Counted from the first letter of the stretch, positions 22,789-36,388 are shown. The stretch: DNA of 64,000 bases from Aphelidium insulamus (GCA_036784855.1 JAZDSV010000017.1:1-64000), one strand, 5' to 3'. The notes: a model not told the origin generated them from the letters alone. Made by a program: numbers and translations.

Positions 22789-25700
22789 CTAAAAGTAGCC
22801 CGACTTTCGCTTAAGCTCAATTTGACGCCATGCAGGCAGCGAGCTAAACTTTTGGCCGTCCATGCCAAACTTGGCGGCAAAATCTTGTTCCACAACATGG
22901 TTCTGTGATGGTCAGTTATCTGTATTCATTATATGATAGTGTACATATAGCATCACGCAGTACCAGTATACTACACTTGCCTCCAAATGCTCTGGGTCCA
23001 CGCCAAATGGTAGCAGTTCCTTGTTCACAGACCATGACTGCACTTCCTGTCCACTGTACTTGACCTGCTCGATGAGACGCACGGCCTCATCCACACTAAT
23101 CCCGCTTGGCCAGGTGTTTGGGGTCTGGGGTTGCAAATAAGAACTTAAATATATATATATATATATATATGTACCTCATACATATACATAACATGGACAT
23201 ACATACCTCATCAGCGTAGCGGTCAGACCAGTGCCAAAAGTGAGACTTGAAATTCTGCGGCTCCAAGCCGCTCTGCACCACTATTGCCTTGGTGCGGTCA
23301 AGTCGGCCATTGTCGCGGCTACAGACATAGTCGGCGTAGCGAGCCGCCGTGTCTAACGCCAACCGCATATCCTTGAATCCGGAGCTCATACTTTTCGCGG
23401 TCAGATCCTCCACGAATCCCGGTACGGCTTGCGGTGCAGTGCTGGCTGTTTTCGGCTTCTTGGAGCGAGCAACCTCTCGACCGATCCACACATATACTCG
23501 ATAGTACGTATCAACAACGTACACGCCATCTTCTTCCAAGTCTTGCTGCCGGAACGGAGCAATTTCCATTGCCTAGCGATTAAAAATTGACACTGCAGTG
23601 CACACCTACATACCGTAGGATTTCCATTGACAAACGACAAGATTCGCCATACACGCACATTATATGGCGCATCGCGGCTGCCACTATTCTGGCTACTGGC
23701 CAGTGGCGCATTAATGCTTCCGAACTGAAATGCCGGGAGAGATGGTTTCGTTCGCCAACTAGCGTCATTGTCGTACGATTTCAATGCACCAAATGCACTA
23801 GTCAAACTGGCCGGCTCTCGTCCCTCTTCGGCCACGACAATGTTCACGTTTGTACCAAGCAGCTTAGCCACTGTTTTGGCGCCCTCGTTGACGGCAGTTC
23901 GTTCATGTGTAAATGCGCCCGCACCATGCCAGACGTACATGTTGCTGTCTCCATCAAAGAGCAGATAAGAGTGTCCCGAGCACAAGCTACTCAAGTCCAT
24001 CTTGCTCAGTTGGGTGATGCGCAACGTGGAAGCAGTCACGCCCACAGTATGAAACATCTGTTTTGACTTGTTGCTGCTGCTTGCCGCCGATTTGCGCGAT
24101 CCTCGAAGCACAATGACGAATTTACACGGCGGCGTCGATGCTGGCTCAAGCAGATCCAAAATATTTGGCGGCTGATCGCGAGGATGACTTTCACCGCGTA
24201 GCATATTCAGAAAATGTTCCGGCTCTTTTCCTTCTAGGACACGGACGTGGCGCGCCTTGACCTTCTTGGTAGAGGCCGTGCGATTGCCGCGGCTTTCGAG
24301 ATCTACGGTGATATGCGCCATCAAGCCTTGGTCGGCGACACGGGACTCCTCGCCAATCCAGTTGTACATAACCGCGCCCTCCTTCATCTGACCCTGCAAC
24401 TCTTTCTTGGTGATCTTCATCCGTGAGACCAGCACTGGATCGCTCATGTTGGCAGGTTTCTCGCTGTACTCGTACGAAAATATGTAACATTCTTCTGAGT
24501 ACAGGACAAGCGGCCGCTCGTCGGAAAACTGGACCTCCATTCGATCGACGAGCTCTGGCGTAACTGCTGCTCGATCGCCACCGGCAAGTCCATGTACACA
24601 CCAGACCCGTAACGATTTGAAACCCCAGTCGCGATTGATGAGCTCTTCGGGGTCAATGTCCATTGACTCCTTGTTACGCACGATAGCATTCTCAACCGCC
24701 GCGTCCTTGTCATACATTCTCAGAATATCGAGCGGATCTACTTTACGCGCATCACTGCCACGATCGTACACGCGCCACTCCTTGTCCTTTGGTTTGATAT
24801 TGCCTGCCTGTTTAACCTCGAGAACGTTGTACACACTCAGTTCTTTGCCGCTTTGCCAATTGTCAAACTTGAGCTTAAATATGGTGCGCTCAAACTTTTG
24901 GAGCTCCTGGAAGCACACTGGCCGATCCAGCCGCTACGAGGTCTTAGCAATGAACATTACGAAAACATCCACAAATACCTGAGCATATGCGAGCGCTTGC
25001 GCTTTTGCAGCGTCCGAAGCACTTGTGCCGGACCAGACAAAGACCTCGGTTTTACTGTCCAAGACGAAGCAACTTGATTTATCCAACTGGCTCTGCGACA
25101 ACAATCGCCCGCTGCTAGCAACCACCTGGGGTTTCTGGTCGCTATCGCCTCCATTATATCTGCGAGTTTTACATTTGGCCAGGAGTTGCATATTCGCTTA
25201 CCTCAAGAGTTGTGTGTGGCTATCGATTTCAGCTTCATATGTCGAGTCGTCTGCGAGATTTCCAGCCGCCATACGCTCAATGGCCTGGATAATTTGCTGC
25301 TTGTTCATTGCAACATTAGCATTTAGAGTTTCCCAAAATTTCTGCTCCTTCTCCGTCAGACTCCGCTCGGCCACCTCGGCCAGATCAACGAGCATAATTT
25401 CCGCTTTTCCGGCGTAGTCCAAATCTTTGATCAGATTTGCCGTTTCGATTGCCTTTGTGCGCCGAACTTTTGGAGTTTTTGGTCCCGAACATGCGTACAG
25501 GAAACGTGTGGCTGGCTTCTCCGGGTCATCAATGGCCGCCGCTGTCCCGGCAATGTCCAGAATGAAGCAGTCGGTCTGGTTAAGAGAAGCCAAACTCGCC
25601 TCGACCTGGAAATTAATCGACGTACATGATAAAAACGATATATATAGCCCGTACGGATTTAGGAATTAGACGTCGCTTCCCCTTTAGCTGAACTAGAAGT

Positions 25701-28133
25701 GGCTTCAGCGGCGGTGTAGAACCTCCTCCAGACTTGGAGACAAACGTATCGGATCTCGTAGCGCGAAGACTGGGCGCAGCTAGTTTGGCAGACTCGTCGA
25801 TCTGGAGTATTGGGCCTGTATACTGCTGTACGGCACTGGGCTTCACAGAGGATATCGACTCGCGCGATGCTTCCCGCACACCGGCGCGACTTGGAGTTGC
25901 TGATAGCCGCGAGTTGTTGACGGTGGTGGTGGTGCTGCTGGCCGGTAAGAGGGATTTAGCTTGCGCTTCAATGTCGGCTTGCTCGCGAATGGGCGCCGCT
26001 TCGCTGCTGACGGAAACCAATACTTTTGACGTCGCTACCGGAACAGCTGGGCCAGTCAACGAAGCAAAGGATCCAGAACTACCAATCGATCCAGCGGCTC
26101 CACTGCGCAAGCGCGCCAGAGGACGATTTCCAGTGTCGCTGCTGGACGACTGACGATCGGCACCCGACTCCCATCTGTTGATTAGGCTGCTCAACTTTTT
26201 AACGGCTCCACTACCACCCTGACTTCCTGGTGGTGGAGCTGTCGTCGACACCAACGTCGCCTTTTGGTCCGCCGCGGTCGCTCTCGCCGCAGAACTCGTC
26301 GCCGTCCACAGTGATGAATTGCTACCGTTAGAAGTCGAGTTATTGTTCAGCGGGCGTAGCTTATTTCGAATCGAGGCAAACTCTGGTTCAATCGTCAAGT
26401 TGTCCTGACTCGTTTTGGAGGACAAATCGGTCTTGCTGCTATGCGGGCTTGATTTCAGTTTTGTGCGCAGGGTTGCGAAATCAACGGCGGCACCGCCACC
26501 CATTGTACTCGACGTCATATCGGCAATTGAACCTCTGGATCCACGGGTCCCAGAAGCAGTTGCCTTGTTGGTCGATTGAAACTTTGGTGGCAATGCGTTC
26601 GACGGTCTGGAATCTGCAGTTGAATTTCTCTTCTGATCTTTTGCGTTATCGACGGAGGAAATATTAGCTGCAAGTGCTGTGTGCTTTTCTTCGGCTTTAG
26701 TATCAGATTTAGGTGAAACGTTCGCTGGGGCGCTGCTTGCACTGTTGCCGGTACTATTTGAGACACTTGACGAATCTTGCTGAGCCGACGCGGTACTAGA
26801 CTTGCTGTCACTGATGGTCGTCGTCGCTGGTGATGCCGCGGCAACTGATCGCAGTTTAATTCCGAGGAAGGCTGGCTGTGCCGGAGACGCATCCGCTTGT
26901 GATATTCTTGCTGTGGGAACATTCAAAACAGGGCGTAGCGTAGGAACTGCCATAGAGTTTGCCTCAGCGGGAGATGGTTCCATATTTGCCGCTGCGACTT
27001 TCGAAACAGAACGTAGCGCCGACGTCACAGAAGAGGTTGATTGTGCAGCAGGTGATCCCACGTGTGTTGTAACAGCTTTAGAAACAGGGCGTAGCGCAGG
27101 ATTCACTGTAGCGACTGGCTGTGCAGCAGGTGATTCCCTTATCGACACAGGGCGAGGCGCAGATGCCGCCGTAGAGTTTGACTGCGCAGGAGATGTTTCC
27201 ACGTTTGCCGCCACAACTTTAGACACAGGGCGAAGTTTTGGAATCACCACGTCACTGCCAGTGCCATCAGCAGAAGTCTTGCTGACATCAACATCGTCAG
27301 ACTTGACAGAGGTCGGCGATGAATCGCGATCACCGCCTACAGGAGTAACCTTCTTCAAGGCAAAAACTGCCCCGGGAGTAAATACGGGAAGCCGAAATCC
27401 GCCTGCACCAGCCATCTTTGCCGCAGCCTTTGTCGACGTCTCTGCGGGCTGATCGTCTTGTTTCCCGTCATCAGAACTGTCGTTATCACCATCTTGCTCT
27501 GACTTGGTTGCCAATTCGCGAACCGGATTTCGCGTAGGCGACGCGCGGCCAGTCTGTTTTGGACGGGACGACGTGATCTACATATATAAATTTGATGGGA
27601 CTACGCAGCTGCAGGTACAAGTAGGTATGTGAGTAAAAAAGTATGTATAAGCAGTGGTGTCAGAGAGTCCGATATTAGTGTATTGTATTCGGGGTGTACA
27701 CAAAGACATATAAGCAGCAGAAGATATCATGTTAAGCACAAGTGCAGTGTATCAGCATTGGACGTCAGTGTGGATGTATGTAGAGTGGTGTCAACAGGAA
27801 TTATACATATTGCGCACAAGGAATACACGACGAAGCCATACGCGAGATATTCAGTGGACAATCGGCGTACATGTTTCAGGCCAGCGTCCACGACAGTTGC
27901 TGCACCGGACAGCGAGGTGTCTCCACTAGCATCGCTGTCCTCGCCGTGGTCGGTCGGTGTCGGTATCTGCGCACCTGTCAGCAGTGTGTCGTTGTACAAC
28001 TCGGCGTGTGACTGCACTAGTGTGCAGTAGATTGCCGCACCTTGTCATCCACGCTGTCGACATTGCCGCGAGAAGTCTGTTTTCCAGGTGTGGCGGACGG
28101 TACAGCGGTGTCTGCCACTGATATGCGCGCCAT
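22789..28133 (-). CDS. Supervillin-like actin-binding protein (disordered N-terminus, gelsolin repeats, villin headpiece)
   Basis: Exons 28133-28062, 28011-27871, 27577-25655, 25605-25202, 25159-24979, 24933-23614, 23572-23207, 23124-22981 and 22902-22789 give about 1554 residues. The first 700 or so are Ser/Thr/Ala/Pro-rich and disordered, with imperfect repeats around LRPVSKV...SPAQ. Then come gelsolin-like repeats (SSCFVLDSKTEVFVWSGTSAS, YIFSYEY..., HSYLLFDGDSNMYVWHGAGA, DGVYVVDTYYRVYVWIG). The C-terminal villin headpiece (LPFGVDPEHLE|NHVVEQDF...FGMDGQKFSSLPAWRQ...KRKSGYF) binds F-actin. This order matches supervillin and amoebal villidins, which link actin to membranes. The two N-terminal exons are less certain. 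The last intron must use a GC donor (gcaagt at 22980) to keep the headpiece in frame. Confidence 0.85.
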
Positions 28134-28221
28134 TCAACGGGCTTTCAGTGCGCAACTGCAACCAGGATAAGCCACCGCTAGACAACCAAGAGATAGCAAA
28201 ACAAACACCGGCAATGTGTAT

Positions 28222-30529
28222 TTATGGCGGCCTTGCGGGGGCCAGGTGAGGCCAATGCAGCGTCAGCCACCGGCTCACGTCACCGGATAGCTGAGCATTA
28301 TTGGCACGCATCGGGGTCAGCAAGGCACTAATGGTTTTGCGGTCCACCGAGTTCCAGCGGCCGGAACGTCTGCCAACTTCGTGGGCAAGACGCGTGCACT
28401 CCCACGCCTCGGCATGCAGCCCATGCCTGCCCAACGCCTCCACAAGCGACGTATAGTTATTGAGCTCCCACGGTATAGGTTTAACATTGTCACCGAGTGT
28501 AAGGCGAGCCTGCGCGTACAGCCACTGCACCAACGACCGAGACTTGCCGAATCCAGCAGTATCAATGACAATGGAGCGCAGTGGATCTACGCTTTGGCGC
28601 AAGACGCTGTCAGCGGGCGATTTATGCGAGCCCAGCACACCCCATCGGTATACACCACCGGCAATGTCCAGCAGCGATTGAAGAATGGCGGCATTCTGCG
28701 GTGACCGCGCTTTGTTCTTATCGGTGATAAACTCTTCAGGCACAGCAGTCAAACTGTCATGCCGGTTGGACACCACGGCATTCCACACCAGATAGACGGC
28801 AGCGGCGTCACCAGTGCGGCCGAGTGCGTCAGTAACAGCAGTGAGGACATAGGGCGAGACGGGAATTTTGGCGGCCAGCAGAGCTAAGTAAGCATTCGTG
28901 ACTTGAGCGTGTTGCTGCTCGGGTGGCATCCATTTCGCTTTAAGCACGCCAGACACCAGCGCCGAGAAGGCCATGTTGACATGTTTGTGTGCTGTACCGG
29001 CCGACGCTGTCGTTGATGGGACTTTGGACAAGACGGAGTCAAAGTGCTGGCGCGCACCCTCAAAGTCCCCAATGGAACACAGCGCGCGTATCTGGCCAGC
29101 ACTGCCAGCGGCGTGCAGACTGGTTGAAGGTGTGATGCACTCTGCGCCGACGCCTGTCGCAAAGTGCGCTTGAATGCGATCAGCCAACTGCATTTTGCCA
29201 CGCTTTTGTGCGGCCAATACCAGACGGTCTAGATGCAGCATTCCTTGGATGATCGGAGTGCTGAATGATTTGTCATCCACTGTATCCGTATCTTTACGTT
29301 CGCGCCACTGCCGAGGAGCTAGCGCGATAACAAGCTGCATAGCAAAATCGTCCGTGGCGTTGTCAGATTCGACAAGAAGTTGAAACAGCCGACAAACCGT
29401 TTGCTGGGGTGTCAGCATCAAATAACAAAAATGGCAGAGTATACATATAGCTATTATAATTTAGGTTGGCCTATATGTAGCCTTTTTGCTGCTGTATGGA
29501 TGGATGTATAGCTTATTAAGAGTAGCGTAGTATTAGTGTAGTATTGAGTATAATACAGTTCATACTTGCATGTAGTACTTATACAACGACTTGACAAGTA
29601 TTCAAGCACATGGTTCTACACTCATGCAGAGGTAGAGAATACGCATAATACGTAATGTGCAGACAATTACATATAGGCACTCGACTTGCCGTGTAGCGAT
29701 AAGAAGCGCGCACTTTCGGCGACACTCGGCTCAGACAATGAAGTGCCGCGTCCACATCAAGTTCGCCGTCACGCAAATGAAGGCGCGCCGCAGCCAGATG
29801 AACTCGATCTCCGCACCGGTCATTCAGGGACGAGTATGCGTGCAGCGCATCTTGAACGACAGTGCCGGCAGCATTGCCACTGGTCGTTGCCGCATTGTCC
29901 AGCAAAGCCAGCACCGCGTCTGCCTTCACCGCAACTTGACTATATGTGTGCCGTAGCTGTGCATACGCGGCTGCAGCAATCGCTCCAGCTTTATCTTGCG
30001 CTATTGAATTTACGTCTTCAATGACCCGGCTGCGGCGCATCAAGCCAATTGCGACGCCAAGCACTAGCCGGTACGTGTCGGCGTCCACTGCACCGGCAGG
30101 TATTAGCACACGCCGGAAGAGAGTCAGCGCGTCCACGGCGTTGGTGGATGTTGCATGGCGAAGCAGCTGATTGCCCGCTGTAGCGTCCAGCATTTTGTGT
30201 TCGACCAGACGGGCGCTAAGTCGCTCCAAATGCGCGAAAGGAATGGACTGGGCAGCGGGTAACCTGCTGCTCTTGCCCGTGGCAGTTGGCAAGTCCTGCA
30301 ACAGCGAACGGTAGTAGCCGGCGGGCTGAAGGCAACTTGCACGAGTGGTGGCCATGAACTCGATCCATTTCGCGGGCAGCTGTCCGGGCCTGCGCCTCGC
30401 ATGACTTGTAGGTATGGCGGAAGCGAAACGCGTGGCAGCTGGCGCAGATGACGCGCTCTTGCCGCGACGCGAACAACCAAGCGCGACGGCTGGTGTTAAT
30501 AGGCGCCTCCAGCATTTTGTGTACAGCAT
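28222..30529 (-). CDS. Mitochondrial helical-repeat protein, probably PPR type
   Basis: Two exons (30529-29714, 29403-28222; intron 310 bp) give 665 residues. The N-terminus (MLYTKCWRRLLTPAVALGCSRRGKS) is rich in Arg/Ser/Ala with no acids, as in a mitochondrial presequence. The rest is entirely helical with degenerate 35-residue-like units, for example VDADTYRLVLGVAIGLMRRSR, SPYVLTAVTDALGRTGDAAAVYLVWNAV and NNYTSLVEALGRHGLHAEAWECTRLAHEVG. That is the look of a pentatricopeptide repeat protein acting on mitochondrial RNA, but the repeats are too worn for me to name an orthologue. Its start is 14 bp from the start of the plus-strand ASA1 gene. Confidence 0.7.
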
Positions 30530-30543
30530 TCAGAGTGTGCTCA
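30530..30543. promoter_or_regulatory. 14-bp gap between divergent start codons
   Basis: The ATG of the PPR-like gene (30529, -) and of ASA1 (30544, +) are separated by 14 bases. Each gene's promoter and 5' UTR must therefore lie inside the other's coding sequence, or the two transcripts overlap at their 5' ends. The ASA1 start is supported by frame across its first intron; the PPR start is the first ATG before a presequence-like N-terminus. Confidence 0.6.
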
Positions 30544-32078
30544 ATGAAAAGTACGCCGCGACACGTTTTTCGGTATGCAATGTGCACGTGACACGCTTAC
30601 TTGATATGCATGCTCCCTCCACTGACTCTGGTCTACATGCAGGGGTCATGAGCATGCCGTCAGTGCGCTGGCAGTGGCCGCGGATGGTCGCCAACTGATT
30701 AGTGGCGATCGCGGTGGATCCATTGCCGTCTGGTCCGTGGATTCCGGCAGCATCGTGAGATGGCACCATAGACCTGGCGGCGCGACTCTCGATTCCATAC
30801 TCAGTATACACGCCCTGCCAGCTCCAGACGGCCACATCCTCTGGTTAGCCTATATATGATTAAGTGTATGCTTGTATGTATGTATGTTTGTATGTATGTA
30901 TGTATGTATGTATGTAGCATATCTGTGTGCATATATGGATGTATCTGTGTATGTGTATGCGTGTGTATATGCGTATGTATGTGTATGTATGTATATGAGT
31001 GTATGTATGAATGTATGTAGCATACGTAGGATATGTAGCTATACCTTAGGACGTGAATACCTGCATGTAACGCATGTTATTATATCATTTAGCTATCGTC
31101 GAAGCGGAGAGTTACAGTGCTGGTCACCAGAATGCGACCGCCTGCTGTGGACGGAGGAATTGGCGCGCCCGCTCTCATTCTCCGGCATGACGATTCATCG
31201 AGGTAAGTAACTAATTCTACCATAGTAAGAGATGAGTTAATGCCACAAGCTCGTAATGGCTGCACTATCTGTGCTACCGCGTCAGAAAAAACGGTATGTG
31301 TTGCCCCTGCTTGCATTTTTTGGTAACTTGCTGTGCAGTTTAATATTCTCACATTGTCGGAACAAGGCACCGTTATGACACTGCGCGACATGGGGGAAAT
31401 GACGCGAGGAGTTGTAATGGCTCTACGTTTAACACAACTTCCCGATGACGATACTATCATCGCCGTAGCTGGTTATGAAGATGGTTCCATTATCACGTAC
31501 GGAATAGCAAAAAGTGGCGTGGACCTGTTGCAGAGTCTATCAAAAGTTCACATGGAGACTGGCAAGTTATTCATTGATTAACGTTTCCGCTTGTGTTTTA
31601 TTAATATTTTTTGGCAGTGATGGCCTTGGATCTATGTCCCAAGAGCGGCTGGGGTGTTTCAAGCGGTGCTGATAATGTTGTGAGCAAGTGGCGGATATCG
31701 GTGGGTCCTTAAATGTTTGTGATTGAGTTCGTAATCCTTTTTACATAGGCCGCTCAACACTCTCCGCACCTGGAACAGTTGGCAGTAGTGACTCCTCGCC
31801 CAGGAAGCCAATGTTTATTATCCAGGCCGGGAGATGGAAAGGTTTGCGTTGTTGGTGGCTGGGATGGTATCTTGCGCATATTCCAAGTGCATCGCAAGTT
31901 CCACCCTCTCGGATCGCTACCACATCACAAGGGCCCTATTCAGTGTATTGGGTTTTCCCAGGTTGGCTCCTTGTTCTTTGCCGGCAGCGAAGACTGCACA
32001 ATTTCAATGTGGTCGCTGGATGATTTGTTGCAATCACCTACTGAAAACGCTCCGATACTTGCATTCAACAAGGAATAA
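30544..32078 (+). CDS. ASA1: WD40 protein ASA1 / GNB1L
   Basis: Seven exons (30544-30572, 30643-30843, 31093-31202, 31250-31293, 31339-31561, 31618-31700, 31749-32078) give 339 residues, the usual size. ASA1/GNB1L assists the TTT-ASTRA machinery that matures PIKK kinases. Landmarks: TPRHVFRGHEHAV at the start; LISGDRGGSIAVWSVDSG; IIAVAGYEDGSIITY; VMALDLCPKSGWGVSSGADNVVSKW; VCVVGGWDGILRIF; LFFAGSEDCTISMWSL at the end. The intron at 31562-31617 must use a GC donor (gcaagt): the nearby GT would shift the frame. Intron 2 carries a GTAT tetranucleotide repeat. Confidence 0.85.
30873..30917. repeat. GTAT tetranucleotide repeat in ASA1 intron 2
   Basis: About ten GTAT units followed by degenerate GTAT/GTGT sequence to about 31020, inside the 249-bp second intron of ASA1. 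Confidence 0.9.
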
Positions 32079-32122
32079 AACACAGCATGGACCAGATCGT
32101 TTATTCTCTTTAGCTATTGTAA

Positions 32123-35100
32123 TCAGACGACGGCGTCGGCATCGTCATCTTTGACAATATTCAGGAAGACTTCTTCCAAGCTGCTCTGCGAGATACCCCA
32201 ATCGCCAACTCCCATTTGCTCCTTAAGTGACTCCATGCGTTCAAGAAGGCGCGAGATCGTCCCCTGGCTGTCGGAGCTGGCAGCAGATTTCTCTACGTCA
32301 AATTCATAGATAACGCTTCCTAGCACTTGACCTTGATCAATTTTGCGCCAATTATCTTGCGGTAGCATGTCCTCGACCGTTTTCATCGCTTCTGCGCGCG
32401 ACATTACCGTCTTACCATCCACATCTACGGTATCGGAAACGCGTTTGGTGAATGAAATAGACAACTTGAATCCGCGACCGTATTTTCTCTTAAGATGAAG
32501 AGGTGTACCCACGCATCTTAGCACACCCTTGGCCATAATTCCAATACGGCTGCACAATATGTCTGCTTCTTCCATGGAGTGGGTGGTCAGAATGATGGTC
32601 TTTCCCTGCTTTGCATTCTGGATAATGTTCCAAATAGTTCGACGCACCTCCGGGTCAAGACCCGTAGTGGGTTCATCTCTAGGATCGTATTAAATGGGAT
32701 GAACAGCACGCATTCAAATCGGCACGACTTACAAAAACACTAACGGAGCATCACCAAGGAGCGCAATTGCAATGCTGAGACGGCGTTTCTCGCCGCCAGA
32801 GAGTCCTTTCGACAAACGGGTGCGGAACTTTGTCAGTGCCACTTTCTCCAGCGCGGAACTGACCATTGCGTCTTCTTTATCAGCGGGAATACCGCGTAGG
32901 CGACCGTAGAACAACAAGTGTTCCTCAATTGTCAAATCATCCCACAGAATATCGTGCTGGAGCGTTAACTATATACGCGCAACGCTCAATTTCATGCATA
33001 CCTGAGGACAAACGCCGATATTCAAATACACATTTGCAATGTCGTTCACAATGTCATGACCCGCCACATAAGCCGTGCCGCTAGTAGGCCGATACAAACA
33101 GACCATCATGTGGATCAAGGTGGACTAGCAGAAGTTAGTAAGGACGCAGGAATATCTGAATTCGATTAAAAAAAAACCTTTCCAGCACCGTTAGGACCGA
33201 GCAGACCAAAAACCACGTTTCGGTCGACTCCGAGGCACATGGCCTTGTTGGCCACTTTGCCAGAGCCGTATACTTTGCGAATATTGCGGATAATTAAAGG
33301 GCTAGCTTGAAAATCAGCTTTGGTCAGTTTCAGTCCTTCTATGCGTGCGCGTTCCTTTCGCACATCGTCATCCTCGAGCTTGGTCAAATCTTCGCGTTCA
33401 AGAAGTATTTCTTGCTCCTAACCATGTGAGTAGAATATGACAGGATTTACAGAATCAGACTCACCGGATCATGCACATCATCCACCCGAGACGGCGGGAA
33501 ATAATTCTTGCGCAACCAAGCGTACGGCTCCGTGAAGATGAAATACCACGGCTTTGGCACGCCGTACTCTGTGGGCACAATTTTGGTGGCGTACGCCGTC
33601 AACAGCAACAATGCCACGCCTTCAAAAATCAAGAAAATAATACACGTCAACACCTCGTCTTGGCCAGTCAAGTCGGAAAATTGATAAGGCTATCGCATTA
33701 AAATTAGAAGCATAAACATAGTGCGTACAAGACGGAAAGAACTCCCGGATGCGTCACCCAACGCTCCCAGTGCGTGAAAGAAGGCAAAGAAGGGCCAGAT
33801 GTACCACGCATCAGGTGGGCGTTCATAATTGAAAATAACCGCCTCAGAGCTGTTGATAATGCACGACACAACCACCAGCGCAAACGTAGATACTGCATTA
33901 AGAGGAGTAAGTTCAAGAGTATTAAGTGCCAGTACGAGATTGTAACAAGGAGCACTGTAACTTACTCAGTGCAAAACGACTTTTGGAAAAGAATATGGAC
34001 AACAGGAACGAGAGCCCAACCAGCACGTTTGCCCATAGCAGCAACAGAAGGATGTACACCCCGGCATCCGTAAGCACAAACATCTTCAGCTGGAATGCCA
34101 GGCCGCTCACGACAAACACCACCGAGCAGAGCAGTTGAAGAGTAATGAAGTTGACATAGTGCGTCAAGTAGTACGAAAAAGTGGATAGGCCGTGCATGCG
34201 CATCATAATCAGGATGCGATCCTCCTTCTCCTTGACCAGCATAAGAACAAACATGGGCAGCAGGAACGTGAGACCGAACGGATAGGTGGTCTTTCCAAGT
34301 TGATTGCCGATATCAACGGCCGCTTCCGCAGAATCCCAAGCGATGGTCTGTGGCATCGCGCGCGCGGTTTGTTTAATTCTGTACTTTTTGGCATCAGCGT
34401 TTGTAGTGGCCGACACTGCGTACGAAACAATGGGTCAGTAAAATAGGATAGTACCGGGTGTGCCGTGAACGTACAAAGGGCGTTGGACAACTGTGCCAGC
34501 TGGTAAACGGCACGAAATCCTTGGGGCGGAACCAGGGAAGAAGCTTGGGCCGTGCTGAACGGGCTCGAAGTGCTATACGCTTTTAGCGCTGTTTGAAGTC
34601 GCGCCACGCGGCCACTCTGCACTGCCGCCTTGACTTTGACGTTCGCAGTGTCCAAGCTGCTGACACTGATGGCTGCACGGGTTTTCAGTAAAACAAGATT
34701 AACAAAATGGCAAAAACTTGAAGGCCCACCTCCAAAGAAAGGATATTTCGTAGTTAACATCATGTCAAACTCCATGTTTAACGTGTCCTGGTTGAATGGA
34801 TTCGAACTGTTGCGGCCAAGCATGTATGCCGACTCGTACGATTCGACAATTCTGAGTAAATGTGAGAGATAAGACAAATTTTGATGTTAAAACCTTGTCA
34901 ACTCGGCCAAAATGAAATCGTCTGGGTGCTGCGACGTGTCTCCAGGCAGAAAAAAGTCCGCCGGCACATAGTACGTCTGCGAGGTCGTGAAATTGGCAAA
35001 TTTGAAGTAGCGTGTTGGTGTGCCCCCGAGAAACCCTGGAACGATTATGAACAATCAAGCGGCACATATAACTGTACCGGACTTGGCCGGCTCGGTGCCC

Positions 35101-36169
35101 GGAGCGGGAAGATCGCCAACGGCAGCATACGGTCCGTGGCGACCCTTTGTGCCAAGGTCAACACCAGCATCGGCAAACACGTAGGTCCACGGCAACTTTT
35201 GCACATTCTGGATGTTGCTGTAGAGCGGCGCGTAGATTGGCTGGGACTTGGCACCACCGCCCTGCAGTGATACCAGCATCGCCGCCACTGTAGTCGGAGT
35301 GAGCGACATGCCTGTCAGGGGCGGGTTGTACGCGGTGTCGAACCATCCGTTGCGCGGCTCCGACAAGAACGTGCTGTGCAATTGGACTGTTAAATCAATT
35401 AACAGCGAGATGTGGACCGCACCTGTCGGGAGAATACGTGCCCGGATCGCGGCTGTACGGCTCGTCCACCGCGTACTCTGACTCAAAGTGGTCCACGCAG
35501 GCAAAGGCGTCCTCGTTGTAGCGCAACTGGTAGTAGTTCAGGTCGGTGGTGGTGCCGTTGCGAACGGGATCCGAGCGGAAGGCATACGTAATCGGAATGT
35601 TGGTGGTGCCATTGATGAATGTGGCAGCGTTGGAGCAGTAGCGCAGCGGTGCGTAGACTGTGCCGTTACGCAGCGACAGGAACAGTATTGCCAGAGTGGC
35701 CGCCATCGCCACCATCAGGAATGGACAGATGCTGCGAAGGGACCGTGTCATGATACACTCCGCTGACGGGCACACGGACACGTTACGTACGCCACGCAGC
35801 ACACATTGACCAGCGTCTGGCGCTTCTGGTAGCTGAGGGTCTTGCGCACCTGGCCGGGAGTGTCAGTATCAGTATCAGCCGCTGAGGGAGGGTACGGCCC
35901 AGTAGAGGTACAAGTAGGTGGTGTACATATGGAAACACATGTAGAGATACATGGATATGAGCAGCACTTGCCAGCGCCCGCATCTGGAAGGCCTTGCGCG
36001 GTACAGCATACTCGACACCGGCCGCCGCGGGAACAAGGTTGTCTGCGGTGGCGGCGGCAGTGGCAGTGGCGGGGGTAGCGGCCGAATGTGGCGCGGCAGG
36101 ATCAGCGGGCACCGCAATGACAACAGCATCGGGGCGCGAGTCACGCTTGTCGCCTACGGGTGCAGACAT
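32123..36169 (-). CDS. Half-size ABCA-family ABC transporter (intact)
   Basis: Fourteen exons (36169-35972, 35849-35796, 35757-35423, 35373-35078, 35035-34894, 34851-34730, 34672-34475, 34415-33966, 33892-33729, 33689-33465, 33417-33178, 33124-33002, 32956-32733, 32678-32123) give 1108 residues: one membrane domain and one ATPase domain. After VRKTLSYQKRQTLVN and a first TM comes a large extracytosolic loop, then the TM cluster (YPFGLTFLLPMFVLMLVKEKEDRILIMMRMHGL is the ABCA coupling region). The ATPase has Walker A GPNGAGK|ST near residue 802, Q loop VCPQHDILWDDLT, signature LSGGEKRR, Walker B LVFLDEPTTGLDP and H-loop LTTHSMEEAD. ABCA proteins move lipids. Intron 1 must use a GC donor (gcaagt at 35971). 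It is head to head with a second ABCA gene 220 bp away. Confidence 0.92.
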
Positions 36170-36388
36170 CACGGCAGAGATATCGGGGAGTGGCAGACAC
36201 GGCGGCGGGACACGGCGACAGCACAGATACAGATGACGTCTTGGTCGTCATGGCCGCGCCAGGGGCTCCCAGATCGGCCTCGCGTATTTGTCAGCCATTA
36301 GCGCCACGTTTGCGCCCGTGCCTCCACGCAGATATACACAGTGTACTCAGCGACACACACGTACACACAGACAGACACCCAGCATAAG

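Noticed and set aside
26802-27452. 216-codon plus-strand frame
   Set aside because: Antisense shadow of the Ser/Thr/Ala-rich, GC-rich head of the supervillin-like protein; no independent features.
27629-28030. 133-codon plus-strand frame
   Set aside because: Antisense to the first exons and intron of the supervillin-like gene and lacks any recognisable pattern.
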